From Streptomyces sp. NBC_00683 (GTDB taxonomy: Bacteria > Actinomycetota > Actinomycetes > Streptomycetales > Streptomycetaceae), in NCBI RefSeq assembly GCF_036226745.1, contig NZ_CP109013.1, positions 5,766,001 through 5,830,000 of the forward strand: 64,000 nt of DNA, written 5' to 3'. Position numbers and translations under genes: made by a program. A model generated the notes under the pieces. That model saw only the letters and a program-made list of their open reading frames with translations. It had not been told where the DNA came from and made no database searches. Of this stretch, positions 8,874 through 17,635 are shown piece after piece (positions within the stretch are counted from its first letter, which is position 1; each line of letters begins with the position of its first letter).

Positions 8874-10157
8874 ATGACCACGCTTTCGCCGTACGACAAC
8901 ATGTCCCCGGTCGCCCGGGCCGCCTACCGTGCACGCGCCGCCGCCGCCGACATCGCCCCGCTGCCGCGCTCGGCGAAGGACGACGCCCTGCTGGCGATCG
9001 CGGACGCGCTCGAGGTGCGTACCAGCGAGATCGTCGCGGCCAACGCCGAGGACGTCGAGCGCGCACGCGAGGCCGGTACGAGCGAGTCGATCGTCGACCG
9101 GCTCACCCTCACCCCCGAGCGGATCCGCGCGATCGCCGCCGATGTGCGCGACGTGGCGGCCCTGCCCGACCCGGTCGGCGAAGTGGTACGCGGATCCACC
9201 CTCCCCAACGGCATCGACCTCCGCCAGGTGCGGGTGCCGCTCGGCGTGGTCGGCATCATCTACGAGGCCCGGCCCAATGTGACGGTCGACGCCGCGGCCC
9301 TCTGCCTGAAGTCCGGGAACGCCGTACTGCTGCGCGGATCGTCCTCCGCCTACGCCTCCAACACCGCCCTCGTACGGGTGCTCCGGGACGCGGTGGGCGG
9401 GTCGGGCCTCCCGGCCGACGCGGTGCAGCTGGTCCCGGGGGAGAACCGCGACTCCGTACGCGAGCTGATGCGTGCCCGCGGCCTCGTCGACGTGCTGATC
9501 CCGCGCGGCGGCGCCTCGCTGATCCGTACGGTCGTGGAGGAGTCCACCGTCCCCGTCATCGAGACCGGCACCGGCAACTGCCATGTGTACGTCGACGCGC
9601 AGACCGACCTCGACATGGCCGTCGACATCCTGATCAACTCCAAGGCGCAGCGCCCGAGCGTCTGCAACTCCGCGGAGACGCTCCTGGTCCACAAGGACGT
9701 CGCCGCGGACTTCCTGCCGCGCGCCCTGGAGGCGCTGGCCGACGCAGGGGTCACCGTCCACGGTGACGAGCGGGTGCTGGAGTACGCGGAGGGGTCCAAG
9801 GCCACCGTCGTCGCGGCGACGCCGGAGGACTGGGAGACCGAGTACCTCTCGTACGACATCGCGGCGGCCGTCGTGGAGTCGTTGGATGCGGCCGTGGCGC
9901 ACATCCGGCTCTGGTCCTCGGGCCACACCGAGGCCATCGTGACCACGTCACAGGCGGCGGCCCGCCGGTTCACCCAATTGGTGGATTCCACGACGGTCGC
10001 CGTGAACGCCTCCACGCGCTTCACGGACGGCGGGCAGTTCGGCTTCGGCGCGGAGATCGGCATCTCCACGCAGAAGCTGCATGCCCGCGGGCCGATGGGG
10101 CTGCCGGAGCTGACCTCGACGAAGTACATCGTCACCGGCGACGGCCACATCCGGTAA
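8874..10157 (+). CDS. proA: Gamma-glutamyl phosphate reductase
   Basis: Second enzyme of proline synthesis, reducing gamma-glutamyl phosphate with NADPH to the semialdehyde that cyclises to pyrroline-5-carboxylate. The 427-residue length is normal. Family features: [29 protein letters not shown], the region around the catalytic cysteine ([16 protein letters not shown]) and the C-terminal [24 protein letters not shown] 8874 is preceded by TACCCT at 8862-8867 with no ribosome-binding site, so translation probably starts on a leaderless mRNA and proA may have its own promoter despite lying behind proB. Confidence 0.95.
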   Translation: MTTLSPYDNMSPVARAAYRARAAAADIAPLPRSAKDDALLAIADALEVRTSEIVAANAEDVERAREAGTSESIVDRLTLTPERIRAIAADVRDVAALPDPVGEVVRGSTLPNGIDLRQVRVPLGVVGIIYEARPNVTVDAAALCLKSGNAVLLRGSSSAYASNTALVRVLRDAVGGSGLPADAVQLVPGENRDSVRELMRARGLVDVLIPRGGASLIRTVVEESTVPVIETGTGNCHVYVDAQTDLDMAVDILINSKAQRPSVCNSAETLLVHKDVAADFLPRALEALADAGVTVHGDERVLEYAEGSKATVVAATPEDWETEYLSYDIAAAVVESLDAAVAHIRLWSSGHTEAIVTTSQAAARRFTQLVDSTTVAVNASTRFTDGGQFGFGAEIGISTQKLHARGPMGLPELTSTKYIVTGDGHIR

Positions 10158-10219
10158 CCGGGTGCGCACCCGGCGGGGTGGGTGAATGTGTGGGCTCTCT
10201 GCCCAAAACGCCCCGCCGG
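10158..10219 (+). terminator. Palindrome and nested long-range hairpin after proA
   Basis: Directly after the proA stop is the perfect 16-nt palindrome CCGGGTGCGCACCCGG (10158-10173). An overlapping pair, CCGGCGGGG (10170-10178) and CCCCGCCGG (10211-10219), could form an alternative hairpin with a 32-nt loop. Probably transcription termination before the next gene at 10235. Confidence 0.45.
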
Positions 10220-10234
10220 GGCTACGCTGAAGCT

Positions 10235-10834
10235 GTGCCGGACGACGTGGGGGGCAGGCCGTTCCCGGACGGCTGGGAGCCCGACGACGACCGCGGGGGC
10301 GCGGACGAGGACTTCGCCTCCGTGGTGTTCGACGAGGACTTCGTCCGGTCCGCCGAGATCCACGAACCCACCGCCGTCGAGCGGCTGCTCGCCGCCGCTG
10401 AGGCGCGCGCGGAGGCCGAGGCGGCCAGGGCGCATTCGCGCGGCGGCACCATGGACGACGACCTCCACGACGACGGCTACGGGCCCGACGGCCTGTACGG
10501 CCGTGAGCGGGCCTTCGGGGATCCTTGTGACCTGGAAGGCCCCGACGGTGACTACGAGGACGACAGCGGCCCCTACGGGCGTCACGGCGGGGCTCTGCGC
10601 CCCTACCGTGGCAGCGCCCGCTGGCACCGGCCGGTCGCCTGGCTGCTGGCCGTGCTGATGGGTATCGGCATGGTCGCGCTGGCCTTCAGCGCCGTCTACC
10701 GCGGCGCCGCCGGCAACCGGCAGGACCAGGTCCCGCCGCCGGTGACGAGCGGGGTCGACAAGCCCGGCGTCGCCCCCTCCGCATCGGCCGACTACTCCCG
10801 CCCGGCGGTCTCCGCGATCCCACGCACACCGTGA
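10235..10834 (+). CDS. Single-pass membrane protein with acidic N-terminus and FDEDFVR motif
   Basis: A 199-residue protein with a long acidic cytoplasmic N-terminus (runs of Asp/Glu/Gly/Tyr), one membrane helix at about 130-152 (WLLAVLMGIGMVALAFSAVY) and a short Pro/Ser-rich outside tail. Near residue 30 it carries VVFDEDFVRSAEIHEPTAVER, whose core FDExFVR is shared with the membrane protein at 11230. The position fits the SCO2583/SCO2584 pair of S. coelicolor. I recall SCO2584 being linked to the spore-wall synthesis complex, but nothing in this sequence gives a biochemical function. GTG 10235 lies 6 nt after TACGCT (10223-10228) with no ribosome-binding site, so it is probably leaderless. 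Confidence 0.72.
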   Translation: MPDDVGGRPFPDGWEPDDDRGGADEDFASVVFDEDFVRSAEIHEPTAVERLLAAAEARAEAEAARAHSRGGTMDDDLHDDGYGPDGLYGRERAFGDPCDLEGPDGDYEDDSGPYGRHGGALRPYRGSARWHRPVAWLLAVLMGIGMVALAFSAVYRGAAGNRQDQVPPPVTSGVDKPGVAPSASADYSRPAVSAIPRTP

Positions 10835-11229
10835 CCCACGTACGGGCCTGACGCACGGGCGGCATACCGTGCCGCCCTCGGCGCAACATCCTCCGGCGTC
10901 CGGCCTCCGGCGCAGCCGTCCCCGGCGCGCGGGGCGGTCGGCGTCACGCGGGTGGGGCAATCCGGTGGGGCCGGCAAAGGCCTAACCCGGTGGCGTAACC
11001 GCGGGCTTCTCCGCCTGCGCTCCCACCTGCACGGCGTTTACCTTGATGAGGATCGACCCAATCTGAAGGTATGACCCCGTGATCCCTCCTCCCGTCCCCG
11101 TCCCCGGGGAGAGGGCCCTTCACTTATCCCTGCGTCGAACCCGTGACGGACAGGCCGGCCCGGTGCCCATCGGCCCAGGGCCGGCCCCAGCGCCCGCCCT
11201 CGCCGGTGGCGTGGAGATCGGGAGAAGTC
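10835..11229. other. 395-nt gap without a convincing gene
   Basis: GC-rich spacer between the two FDExFVR membrane proteins. Small frames overlap it (for example GTG 11079 reading into the next gene), but they lack ribosome-binding sites and read as Pro/Arg/Gly-rich. It presumably holds the promoter of the 11230 gene; I cannot identify a clear -35/-10 pair. Confidence 0.4.
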
Positions 11230-12351
11230 ATGACAGGCCGCGGAGAACCGCCGGAAGGTCCGCCCGAGAACTCATCGAGCGGTGAGGACGAGTACCGCTC
11301 CCTCGTCTTCGACGAATCGTTTGTCCGTGCTGCCCGTCTGCAGGAGTTCTCCGCCCAGGAACGGATGGGCGATCACGCCCGCGCCGTGCGTTCCCTGCCC
11401 GGCCGCGCCGGCCGACGGCGCTCCCGGGCCGCTGTCGCCCTGGTCGTGCTCATCGCGCTTGCTTTCGCCGCCGCGGTCTACGTGGGCTTCCGCAACCCCT
11501 ATCCGACGCCCGCGGGCAGGCATGCCGAGCCCTTGCGGACGACTCTGATTCCACTCGCCCCCCGGGGCGCCGTGCCGGGCGGGACCCCTGACTCGCTCTT
11601 CGCCACCGGCCCGGCAGCGGGCTACCGGACCGGCGCGGCGGGCATCAACCTGCCGGTGGTCCGGCGGACGAAGAACTTCTCGGACAGTCAGGTGACGACA
11701 GCCCTGATCACGGCCAAGGACTACCTGGTGGAGTCCTCGCTCGACCCCGATGTGCTCACCGGTGGCATCGTCCGGCCGGTCGGGCGGCTGATCGACCCGG
11801 ACCAGACGCCCCAGTTCGACCGGAGCATGAGCGCACCCGACAGGGACGGCCAGCACATGGCGACGGGCTGGCTCGTGCGCTTCGACCCGGCCGAGGTGGA
11901 ACTCGCGGACCCGGAGATCCGGGTCCAGGGCACGTTCTCCTACGCGGAGGCGGGGTCGGACACTCTGGAGGTGGTGTCCGACCACACCTTCACGTACGCC
12001 CTGCGCCCGGCCGTATCCGGTCCCCACCGCGCGGACGGCGCCTCACTGTTCACCGTGCGGCGCGAGATGCACTTCCTCGTGGACCGGGAGGACCTCCGGC
12101 TGCACCGGCTGGAGGTGCGGAGCGCCTACGTCCAGGCCGGGCCGCAGGCGTGCTCCGCCGATGCGGCAGGCGCACTGCGTCCGCTGTTCGCCGGCGAGCG
12201 GGCCGACACCCGGGGACCGGCCGGTACGGACCCGTATGCCACGGGCCTGCCCACCGCGGCGCTGTGCGGCACCCTTGCGGTCAGCCCCCCGCCGGCGCCG
12301 AGCCCTCTTCCGGGTCCTGACGCCTCCAGGTCCCATCGGAGCCGTCCGTAG
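11230..12351 (+). CDS. Single-pass membrane protein with FDESFVR motif and large extracytoplasmic domain
   Basis: A 373-residue protein. The N-terminal 60 residues contain LVFDESFVRAARLQEFSAQER, paralogous to the motif in the 10235 gene. A basic stretch (GRAGRRRSR) precedes one membrane helix at about 66-86, and about 285 residues follow outside the membrane without a domain I recognise. ATG 11230 has the ribosome-binding site GGAGAAG at 11221-11227. Its last 71 bp overlap the convergent M48 protease gene. Shared motif and adjacency suggest that the two FDExFVR proteins bind the same cytoplasmic partner (inference), plausibly in wall assembly given the surrounding genes. Confidence 0.75.
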   Translation: MTGRGEPPEGPPENSSSGEDEYRSLVFDESFVRAARLQEFSAQERMGDHARAVRSLPGRAGRRRSRAAVALVVLIALAFAAAVYVGFRNPYPTPAGRHAEPLRTTLIPLAPRGAVPGGTPDSLFATGPAAGYRTGAAGINLPVVRRTKNFSDSQVTTALITAKDYLVESSLDPDVLTGGIVRPVGRLIDPDQTPQFDRSMSAPDRDGQHMATGWLVRFDPAEVELADPEIRVQGTFSYAEAGSDTLEVVSDHTFTYALRPAVSGPHRADGASLFTVRREMHFLVDREDLRLHRLEVRSAYVQAGPQACSADAAGALRPLFAGERADTRGPAGTDPYATGLPTAALCGTLAVSPPPAPSPLPGPDASRSHRSRP

Positions 12352-13426
12352 AGTCCGAGGACGGGGCTCCGCCCTTGCCCGCGGCCCCACCGCCGCTCCC
12401 GCCATTCGCCCCGGTGAACTTGTCCCGGAGCTTGCCCCCCAGGTCACCCGCACCGCCTGCGATGTCACCGACGAGCTTCATCAGCGGGTCCTTGCTGGTG
12501 CGCACCGTGTCCGCGTAGTGCGATGCGGACTCCCGGAAGGAGTCGGTCACCGAGGTGTCCTTGTCCTCTTCGCGCTTGGGGTAGTGGCCGTCCATGATCC
12601 GCTGGTACTCGCGGGTCTCCGACCACTTCTTCAGCTCGGCCGCCCGCACGGTGGTGAAGGGGTGGGAGCGGGGCAGCACGTTGAGGATCTTGAGCACGGA
12701 ATCGCGCAGATCGCCGCCCTTCTCGTACTCGTCGGCCTGGGCGAGGAAGGCATCCACATTCATCTCGTGGAGGTGATTGCCGCCCGCGATCTTCATCAGG
12801 CCGCGCATCGACGCCTGCTGGTCCTGCCCGACGAGAAGTCCGGCCCGGTCCGCGGACAGCTCCGACTTGCGGAACCACTCGCGCAGCGCCGTCACGATCG
12901 CCATGATCGCGACGTTGCCGAGCGGGATCCAGGCCACCTTGAGAGCGAGGCCGGTCAGGAAGAGAAGTATCGTCCGGTACACCGCGTGACCGGAGAGCGC
13001 GTGGCCCACCTCATGGCCCACGACCGCCCGCATCTCCTCCTCGTCGAGCAGCTCCACCAGGCCCGTCGTCACGACGATGATCGGCTCGTCGAGACCGATG
13101 CACATGGCATTCGGCTGCGGGTCCTGATTGACGTACATGGGCGGGACCTTCTCCAGGTCCAGGATGTAACAGGCGTCCCGCAGCATGTCGTTGAGGTGGG
13201 TGAACTGTGCGTCGCTCACCCGGACGGAGTCCGACAGGAAGAGCAGCCGCAGGCTGCGCTCCGGGAGCAGTCCGCTGAGGGCCTTGAACACGGTGTCGAA
13301 ACCGCTCAGCTTGCGCAGGGCCACCAGGGCCGAGCGGTCCGCCGGGTGTTCGTACGCCCGGGAGGAGATACCCGGGAATCGCCTGCGCTGCCTGCTCGGC
13401 ACGCTCTCGTGACTGTTGTCGGTCAT
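12281..13426 (-). CDS. M48-family membrane metalloprotease (HtpX/Oma1-like)
   Basis: A 381-residue zinc protease. HEVGH at 138-142 ([14 protein letters not shown]) provides two zinc histidines and the catalytic Glu; the third ligand is probably the Glu of [12 protein letters not shown] hydrophobic stretch of about 30 residues directly after the active site ([19 protein letters not shown] and beyond) anchors it in the membrane. The C-terminal 60 residues are Gly/Ser-rich. Family members degrade damaged membrane proteins. I start at ATG 13426; the open frame runs on upstream but reads as Arg-rich noise. The end overlaps the convergent 11230 gene by 71 bp. It sits within a group of envelope proteins, so envelope quality control is likely. 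Confidence 0.85.
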   Translation of the reverse strand: MTDNSHESVPSRQRRRFPGISSRAYEHPADRSALVALRKLSGFDTVFKALSGLLPERSLRLLFLSDSVRVSDAQFTHLNDMLRDACYILDLEKVPPMYVNQDPQPNAMCIGLDEPIIVVTTGLVELLDEEEMRAVVGHEVGHALSGHAVYRTILLFLTGLALKVAWIPLGNVAIMAIVTALREWFRKSELSADRAGLLVGQDQQASMRGLMKIAGGNHLHEMNVDAFLAQADEYEKGGDLRDSVLKILNVLPRSHPFTTVRAAELKKWSETREYQRIMDGHYPKREEDKDTSVTDSFRESASHYADTVRTSKDPLMKLVGDIAGGAGDLGGKLRDKFTGANGGSGGGAAGKGGAPSSDSTDGSDGTWRRQDPEEGSAPAGG

Positions 13427-13509
13427 GGAAGCCCCCTGTTCGTACGAGACGTCGCTCGTCCCCCTGACAAAACCCAGCGTATGTGCTGGCGCTACGGTGT
13501 GCGGGGGGC

Positions 13510-13518
13510 TGTGGATAA
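13510..13518 (-). promoter_or_regulatory. Single DnaA-box-like 9-mer
   Basis: TGTGGATAA is the exact complement of the classical DnaA box TTATCCACA. It lies in the divergent region between the M48 protease (start 13426) and the 50-residue membrane protein (start 13537). One isolated box is weak evidence of DnaA binding. Confidence 0.3.
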
Positions 13519-13536
13519 CTTTGAGGAGCGCCCGAA

Positions 13537-13689
13537 ATGCCGTACACCGTCGCAGTGCTCGCTGCCGCATCCGAGGACCAGGGGCCCGGCAGTACGCTCC
13601 GCGTCGTGCTGCTCGTCTCGCTCGTCGGAGCTGCCCTGCTCGCCTGGTTCCTGCTGCGCGGATACCGCAACGACGACAACAACGACTGA
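13537..13689 (+). CDS. Small membrane protein (50 aa)
   Basis: [10 protein letters not shown] begins a 50-residue protein with one membrane helix ([20 protein letters not shown]) and the hydrophilic end [16 protein letters not shown] at 13523-13528 lies 8 nt before the ATG, a strong ribosome-binding site for so short a gene. Function unknown. It is divergent from the M48 protease and followed by another small membrane protein and nadD, the arrangement I recall in S. coelicolor (SCO2580-2581). Confidence 0.7.
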   Translation: MPYTVAVLAAASEDQGPGSTLRVVLLVSLVGAALLAWFLLRGYRNDDNND

Positions 13690-13773
13690 GTCGGCGTGAG
13701 CGTGCCCGCAGCGCCCGCATACGATGTCCGCGACGTCTTCCTTCCGACTCCCGATCGATAGGTCCTGCCGAAG

Positions 13774-13938
13774 ATGAGCCTCACGAGCACCGCGCACCAG
13801 CTGGTCACCCTCGCCTCCGAAGGTGGCGAGCAGGGTGGCAACCACGAAAGCCTCAGCCCGTACCTCACCGGCGGCGGTGCGTTCGTCGCGCTCATGCTGC
13901 TTCTGTGGATCACGACCCGCTTCAACCGAGACCGCTGA
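13774..13938 (+). CDS. Small membrane protein (54 aa)
   Basis: A 54-residue protein: a hydrophilic first half ([10 protein letters not shown], then [12 protein letters not shown]), one membrane helix ([17 protein letters not shown]) and a basic end (NRDR). No strong ribosome-binding site precedes the ATG (only GCCGAAG). It ends 38 nt before nadD. Function unknown; size and topology suggest a regulator or subunit of a membrane complex, which is inference only. Confidence 0.65.
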   Translation: MSLTSTAHQLVTLASEGGEQGGNHESLSPYLTGGGAFVALMLLLWITTRFNRDR

Positions 13939-13976
13939 GGCAGAGGCGAACAGCTGTGCCAGTAGGGTCTGCACGC

Positions 13977-14594
13977 ATGGGAGAGCAGGAAGTGCCTACC
14001 GGCCGCGGCAAGCGCCGACTCGGCGTGATGGGCGGGACATTTGACCCGATCCACCACGGACACCTGGTGGCGGCCAGTGAAGTGGCCGCCCATTTCCACC
14101 TCGACGAGGTGATCTTCGTCCCGACCGGGCAGCCGTGGCAGAAGAGCCACAAGAACGTGTCCCCGGCCGAGGACCGCTACCTGATGACGGTCATCGCGAC
14201 GGCGTCGAACCCGCAGTTCTCGGTCAGCCGCAGCGACATCGACCGTGGCGGACCGACGTACACGATCGATACGCTGCGGGACCTGCGTGCGGTGCACGGC
14301 GACGCGGACCTCTTCTTCATCACCGGCGCCGACGCGCTGTCCCAGATCCTCACCTGGCGTGACGCGGAGGAGCTCTTCTCGCTCTCCCACTTCATCGGTG
14401 TGACCCGGCCGGGTCATGTGCTCACGGACGACGGACTGCCCGAGGGCGGGGTCTCGCTCGTGGAGGTACCCGCGCTGGCGATCTCGTCCACAGACTGCCG
14501 AGCGAGGGTCCAGCAGGGGGATCCTGTCTGGTACCTGGTGCCGGACGGTGTGGTCCGCTACATCGACAAGCGCCAGCTGTACCGCGGCGAATGA
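13977..14594 (+). CDS. nadD: Nicotinate-nucleotide adenylyltransferase
   Basis: Makes nicotinic acid adenine dinucleotide from NaMN and ATP in NAD synthesis. The 205-residue protein has the nucleotidyltransferase signature [12 protein letters not shown] (the HxGH motif), then [17 protein letters not shown] and the C-terminal [13 protein letters not shown] 13977 follows TAGGGT (13963-13968) by 8 nt and has no good ribosome-binding site, so it may be leaderless. The next gene starts 20 nt after the stop, so nadD, the LCP gene, rsfS and the phosphatase may be co-transcribed. Confidence 0.93.
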   Translation: MGEQEVPTGRGKRRLGVMGGTFDPIHHGHLVAASEVAAHFHLDEVIFVPTGQPWQKSHKNVSPAEDRYLMTVIATASNPQFSVSRSDIDRGGPTYTIDTLRDLRAVHGDADLFFITGADALSQILTWRDAEELFSLSHFIGVTRPGHVLTDDGLPEGGVSLVEVPALAISSTDCRARVQQGDPVWYLVPDGVVRYIDKRQLYRGE

Positions 14595-14613
14595 GCCACG
14601 GAGAGGGGCACCG

Positions 14614-16356
14614 GTGAACGACCGACAGAACCCGTACGACCCGTACTACCAACAGCAGCCGCAGATCATCGGCTACGACGAGTACGGGCAGCCGGTCTAC
14701 CAGCAGCAGGGGCAGCAGCAGTACGACCCGTACGCGCAGCAGGCCCAGCAAGCCCCGCAGCAGGACGGGCAGACGCAGCAGGCCCAGACGCAGCAGGCCT
14801 ACGGGGCCGGCCAGGGGTACGGCTACGACCCGTACGCGGGTACGCAGCAGTACGACCCGTATGCCGCTCCGCAGCAGCCGCAGCAGCAGGGCTACGACTA
14901 CGACGGCGGCTACGGGAACTACGGCTACGACACAGGCCAGCAGCCCGCCGTCGACGACTCCACGCAGCAGTGGAGCACCCAGCAGCACCAGAGCGCCCCG
15001 ATGGCCGCACCACCGGAGCCCGGGCCGCGGCGTGCACCCGAGCCGGCGCCCGAACCCGTCGTGCCCGAACCCGTCGTGCCCGAGCAGCGCCGCGCCGACC
15101 GCGACTACCGCACCGAGCAGTTCTCGTTCATCGAGGAGCCCGACGAGGACTCCGAAGACGTCATCGACTGGCTGAAATTCACCGAGAGCCGCAGCGAGCG
15201 GCGCGAGGAAGCGCGACGCCGCGGGCGCAAGCGGATCGTCGCGCTGATAGTCGTCATGGTCCTCGTGGCGGTCGGCGGCGCCGGTTACCTCTGGTACGCC
15301 GGCAAGATCCCCGGCCTCTCGGACCAGGACAAGCAGACCAACACGGCGACGGGTCCGCAGCAGCGGGACGTCATCGTCGTCCATCTGCACAACACCAAGA
15401 AGGGCGGCACCTCCACGGCGCTGCTCGTCGACAACGTCACCACCAAGCAGGGCACCACCGTCCTGCTTCCCAACTCGCTCTCCGTGGCCACGGACGACGG
15501 CTCCACGACCACGCTCGGCAAGTCCGTCGACGACGACGGGTCCACGGGCACACGCGAGGCGATCGACACCCTGCTCGGCACCAGGATCAGCGGCACCTGG
15601 CGGCTCGACACCCCGTACCTCGAGAACCTCGTCGAGCTCGTGGGCAACATCGAGGTCGACACCGACACCGATGTGCCCGATGCCAAGAAGGGCGCGTCGC
15701 CGCTCGTGAGCAAGGGCGAGGCGCAGACGCTGAGCGGCCAGATGGCCGTCGCGTACGCCACCTACCGGGGTCCCGGTGAGCCGGAGGCGAAGCAGCTGCT
15801 GCGCTTCGGGCAGGTCATGCGCAGCGTTCTGCGCAAGATGTCGGAGGACCCCAAGGCCGCCACGGTCACCGTGGAGACCCTGGCGCAGATCCTCGACCCG
15901 TCGCTGCCCGAGCAGGACCTGGGCGCCTCGCTGGCGAAACTCGCCGGGCACGCCAAGGTGGGCGACTACAAGACGGCGCTGCTCCCGGTCCAGGACGACG
16001 GCACCCTCACGGACAAGGCGACGGAGAGCGTCGTCAAGGACATCCTGGGCGGCACGGTGAAGGCCCCGGACCAGGGTGCGGCCGTACGGGTCGGAGTCAA
16101 GAACGCCACAGGCAACGCCGACGGCACGGAATTCGCCAGAGTCCAGCTGGTCAACGGCGGATACGCCTTCGTGGACGGCGGGAAGTCGGGCGCCGAGGCG
16201 TCGTCCCAGGTCGTCTACAAGGCTGCCGAGGACAAGGCGAAGGCGGTCGAGGTCGCCAAGACCCTGGGCCTGCCGACGAGCTCGGTGAAGCAGGGCAAGC
16301 CCGCGGCGAATGCCGATGTGTCCGTCGTGCTCGGCCAGAACTACAAGATCAAGTAG
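14614..16356 (+). CDS. LCP (LytR-CpsA-Psr) family membrane protein, PdtA-like
   Basis: A 580-residue protein. Residues 1-150 are low complexity, rich in Gln, Tyr, Pro and Asp (repeats of YDPY). One membrane helix lies at about 206-228, then a degenerate LCP domain (about 235-445) and a LytR_C domain (about 488-575, from VRVGVKNATG). LCP enzymes join wall glycopolymers to peptidoglycan. Between nadD and rsfS is the place of S. coelicolor SCO2578 (PdtA), reported as a TagV-like LCP protein needed for spore-wall polydiglycosylphosphate. Oddly, the usual PRD signature is replaced by LLPNSL (about 283) and the Arg/Gln-rich site by RGPGEPEAKQ and RFGQ (about 384-399), so catalysis is uncertain. GTG start, ribosome-binding site GGAGAGGGG. 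Confidence 0.83.
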   Translation: MNDRQNPYDPYYQQQPQIIGYDEYGQPVYQQQGQQQYDPYAQQAQQAPQQDGQTQQAQTQQAYGAGQGYGYDPYAGTQQYDPYAAPQQPQQQGYDYDGGYGNYGYDTGQQPAVDDSTQQWSTQQHQSAPMAAPPEPGPRRAPEPAPEPVVPEPVVPEQRRADRDYRTEQFSFIEEPDEDSEDVIDWLKFTESRSERREEARRRGRKRIVALIVVMVLVAVGGAGYLWYAGKIPGLSDQDKQTNTATGPQQRDVIVVHLHNTKKGGTSTALLVDNVTTKQGTTVLLPNSLSVATDDGSTTTLGKSVDDDGSTGTREAIDTLLGTRISGTWRLDTPYLENLVELVGNIEVDTDTDVPDAKKGASPLVSKGEAQTLSGQMAVAYATYRGPGEPEAKQLLRFGQVMRSVLRKMSEDPKAATVTVETLAQILDPSLPEQDLGASLAKLAGHAKVGDYKTALLPVQDDGTLTDKATESVVKDILGGTVKAPDQGAAVRVGVKNATGNADGTEFARVQLVNGGYAFVDGGKSGAEASSQVVYKAAEDKAKAVEVAKTLGLPTSSVKQGKPAANADVSVVLGQNYKIK

Positions 16357-16437
16357 CACCCGGCGTAAACGTCGTAAGGGCTGTCGGCGGTCCGTGAGAC
16401 CCTAGAGGTTGATCTGACCGCCGACGAAAGCCTGCAT

Positions 16438-16869
16438 GTGACCGCCACGGACCGCTCCATCGAGCTCATCAACGCTGCCGCCCAGGCGGCAGCCGACCGG
16501 CTCGCGCACGACATCATCGCCTACGACGTCAGCGACGTGCTGTCGATCACCGACGCCTTCCTGCTGGCCTCGGCCCCCAACGACCGCCAGGTCAAGTCGA
16601 TCGTCGACGAGATCGAGGAGCGGCTGCAGAAGGAGCTCGGCGCCAAGCCGGTACGCCGCGAGGGCGACCGCGACGCCCGCTGGATCCTCCTCGACTACGT
16701 CGACATCGTGATCCACGTCCAGCACAGCGAGGAGCGTGTCTTCTACGCGCTCGAGCGCCTGTGGAAGGACTGCCCCGAGATCGCCCTCCCCGAGGACGCC
16801 CTCAAGACCCGCGGTAAGGCCGAGGAGCACGCCCAGCTCCACGGTGTCACGGAAGGTGAGCAGAGCTGA
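16438..16869 (+). CDS. rsfS: Ribosomal silencing factor RsfS
   Basis: A 143-residue RsfS/YbeB/Iojap protein, which binds ribosomal protein L14 and blocks subunit joining under nutrient limitation. Characteristic stretches are AYDVSDVLSITDAFLLAS, NDRQVKSIVDEIEE and WILLDYVDIVIHV. GTG 16438 is the only sensible start; an overlapping ATG three bases earlier is followed at once by a stop. Its stop codon overlaps the start of the next gene (CTGA), so translation of the two is probably coupled. Its place after nadD and an LCP protein is conserved in actinobacteria. Confidence 0.93.
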   Translation: MTATDRSIELINAAAQAAADRLAHDIIAYDVSDVLSITDAFLLASAPNDRQVKSIVDEIEERLQKELGAKPVRREGDRDARWILLDYVDIVIHVQHSEERVFYALERLWKDCPEIALPEDALKTRGKAEEHAQLHGVTEGEQS

Positions 16870-17519
16870 ACGGCAGCAAGGGCGGCAGGGGCCGCCGGAT
16901 CGTCCTTTGGCGCCACGGCCAGACGGCGTGGAATCTGGAGCGCCGTTTCCAGGGCTCCACGGACATCGAGCTCACCGAGGCCGGCGTCGGACAGGCCCAC
17001 AGGGCCGCCCGGCTGCTCGCCTCGCTGAAGCCTGACGCCATCGTGGCCTCGGACCTGCAGCGAGCAGCGGCCACGGCCGCCGAGCTCGCCTCGGTCACCG
17101 GCCTCGACGTCGCACACGACTCCGCACTGCGCGAGACGTATGCGGGTGCCTGGCAGGGCCTCACCCATGAGGAGATCGTCGGGCAGTACGGCGAGCAGTA
17201 CGCCGCCTGGAAGCGCGGTGAGCCCGTGCGCCGGGGCGGTGGCGAGCTGGAGACCGAGGTCGCCGACCGGGCTGCTCCGGTCGTCCTGGAGCACGCCGCC
17301 AAGCTGCCCGACGGCGGCACGCTCGTCGTGGTGAGCCACGGGGGCACGATCCGGACGACGATCGGCCGGCTGCTCGGTCTGGAAGCGCACCACTGGGAGG
17401 GGCTCGGCGGGCTCTCCAACTGCTGCTGGTCCGTGCTCGGCGAAGGCGCGCGGGGCTGGCGACTGCTCGAGCACAACGCCGGGACGCTCCCCGAACCGGT
17501 GCTCGGCGACGACGATTAG
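16866..17519 (+). CDS. Histidine phosphatase (phosphoglycerate mutase) family protein, probable CTG start
   Basis: A 217-residue phosphatase of the His-phosphatase superfamily. The catalytic loop is LWRHGQTAWN near the N-terminus; SDLQRAAATA and VVSHGGTIRTTI contain the other conserved Arg and His. The frame closes at a stop (16857-16859), and the only initiation-like codon before the RHG motif is CTG 16866, which overlaps the rsfS stop in CTGA. GGAAGG at 16851-16856 suits that start. ATG or GTG codons further in would remove the catalytic loop. The substrate cannot be told from sequence; the conserved pairing with rsfS offers no firm clue. Co-transcribed with rsfS. Confidence 0.82.
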   Translation: MNGSKGGRGRRIVLWRHGQTAWNLERRFQGSTDIELTEAGVGQAHRAARLLASLKPDAIVASDLQRAAATAAELASVTGLDVAHDSALRETYAGAWQGLTHEEIVGQYGEQYAAWKRGEPVRRGGGELETEVADRAAPVVLEHAAKLPDGGTLVVVSHGGTIRTTIGRLLGLEAHHWEGLGGLSNCCWSVLGEGARGWRLLEHNAGTLPEPVLGDDD

Positions 17520-17558
17520 CGGGTGTCCGGAGGGTGTCTCCGGGCCGCGGGGGCCGGA

Positions 17559-17589
17559 TTTCACTTTCCGGCTGGTCGCAGGCTAAAGT
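17559..17589 (+). promoter_or_regulatory. Probable promoter of the first tRNA-Ala gene
   Basis: TTTCAC (17559-17564) and TAAAGT (17584-17589) are 19 nt apart and end 46 nt before the tRNA. Only a moderate match to the housekeeping consensus. Confidence 0.4.
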
Positions 17590-17635
17590 TCTTCTTGTTC
17601 GCAGCGCGGAAACGCAGGGAAACACAGCGAACAGC

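Noticed and set aside
11079..11285. Small frame from GTG 11079
   Set aside because: No ribosome-binding site, Pro-rich product, and it overlaps a better supported start at 11230.
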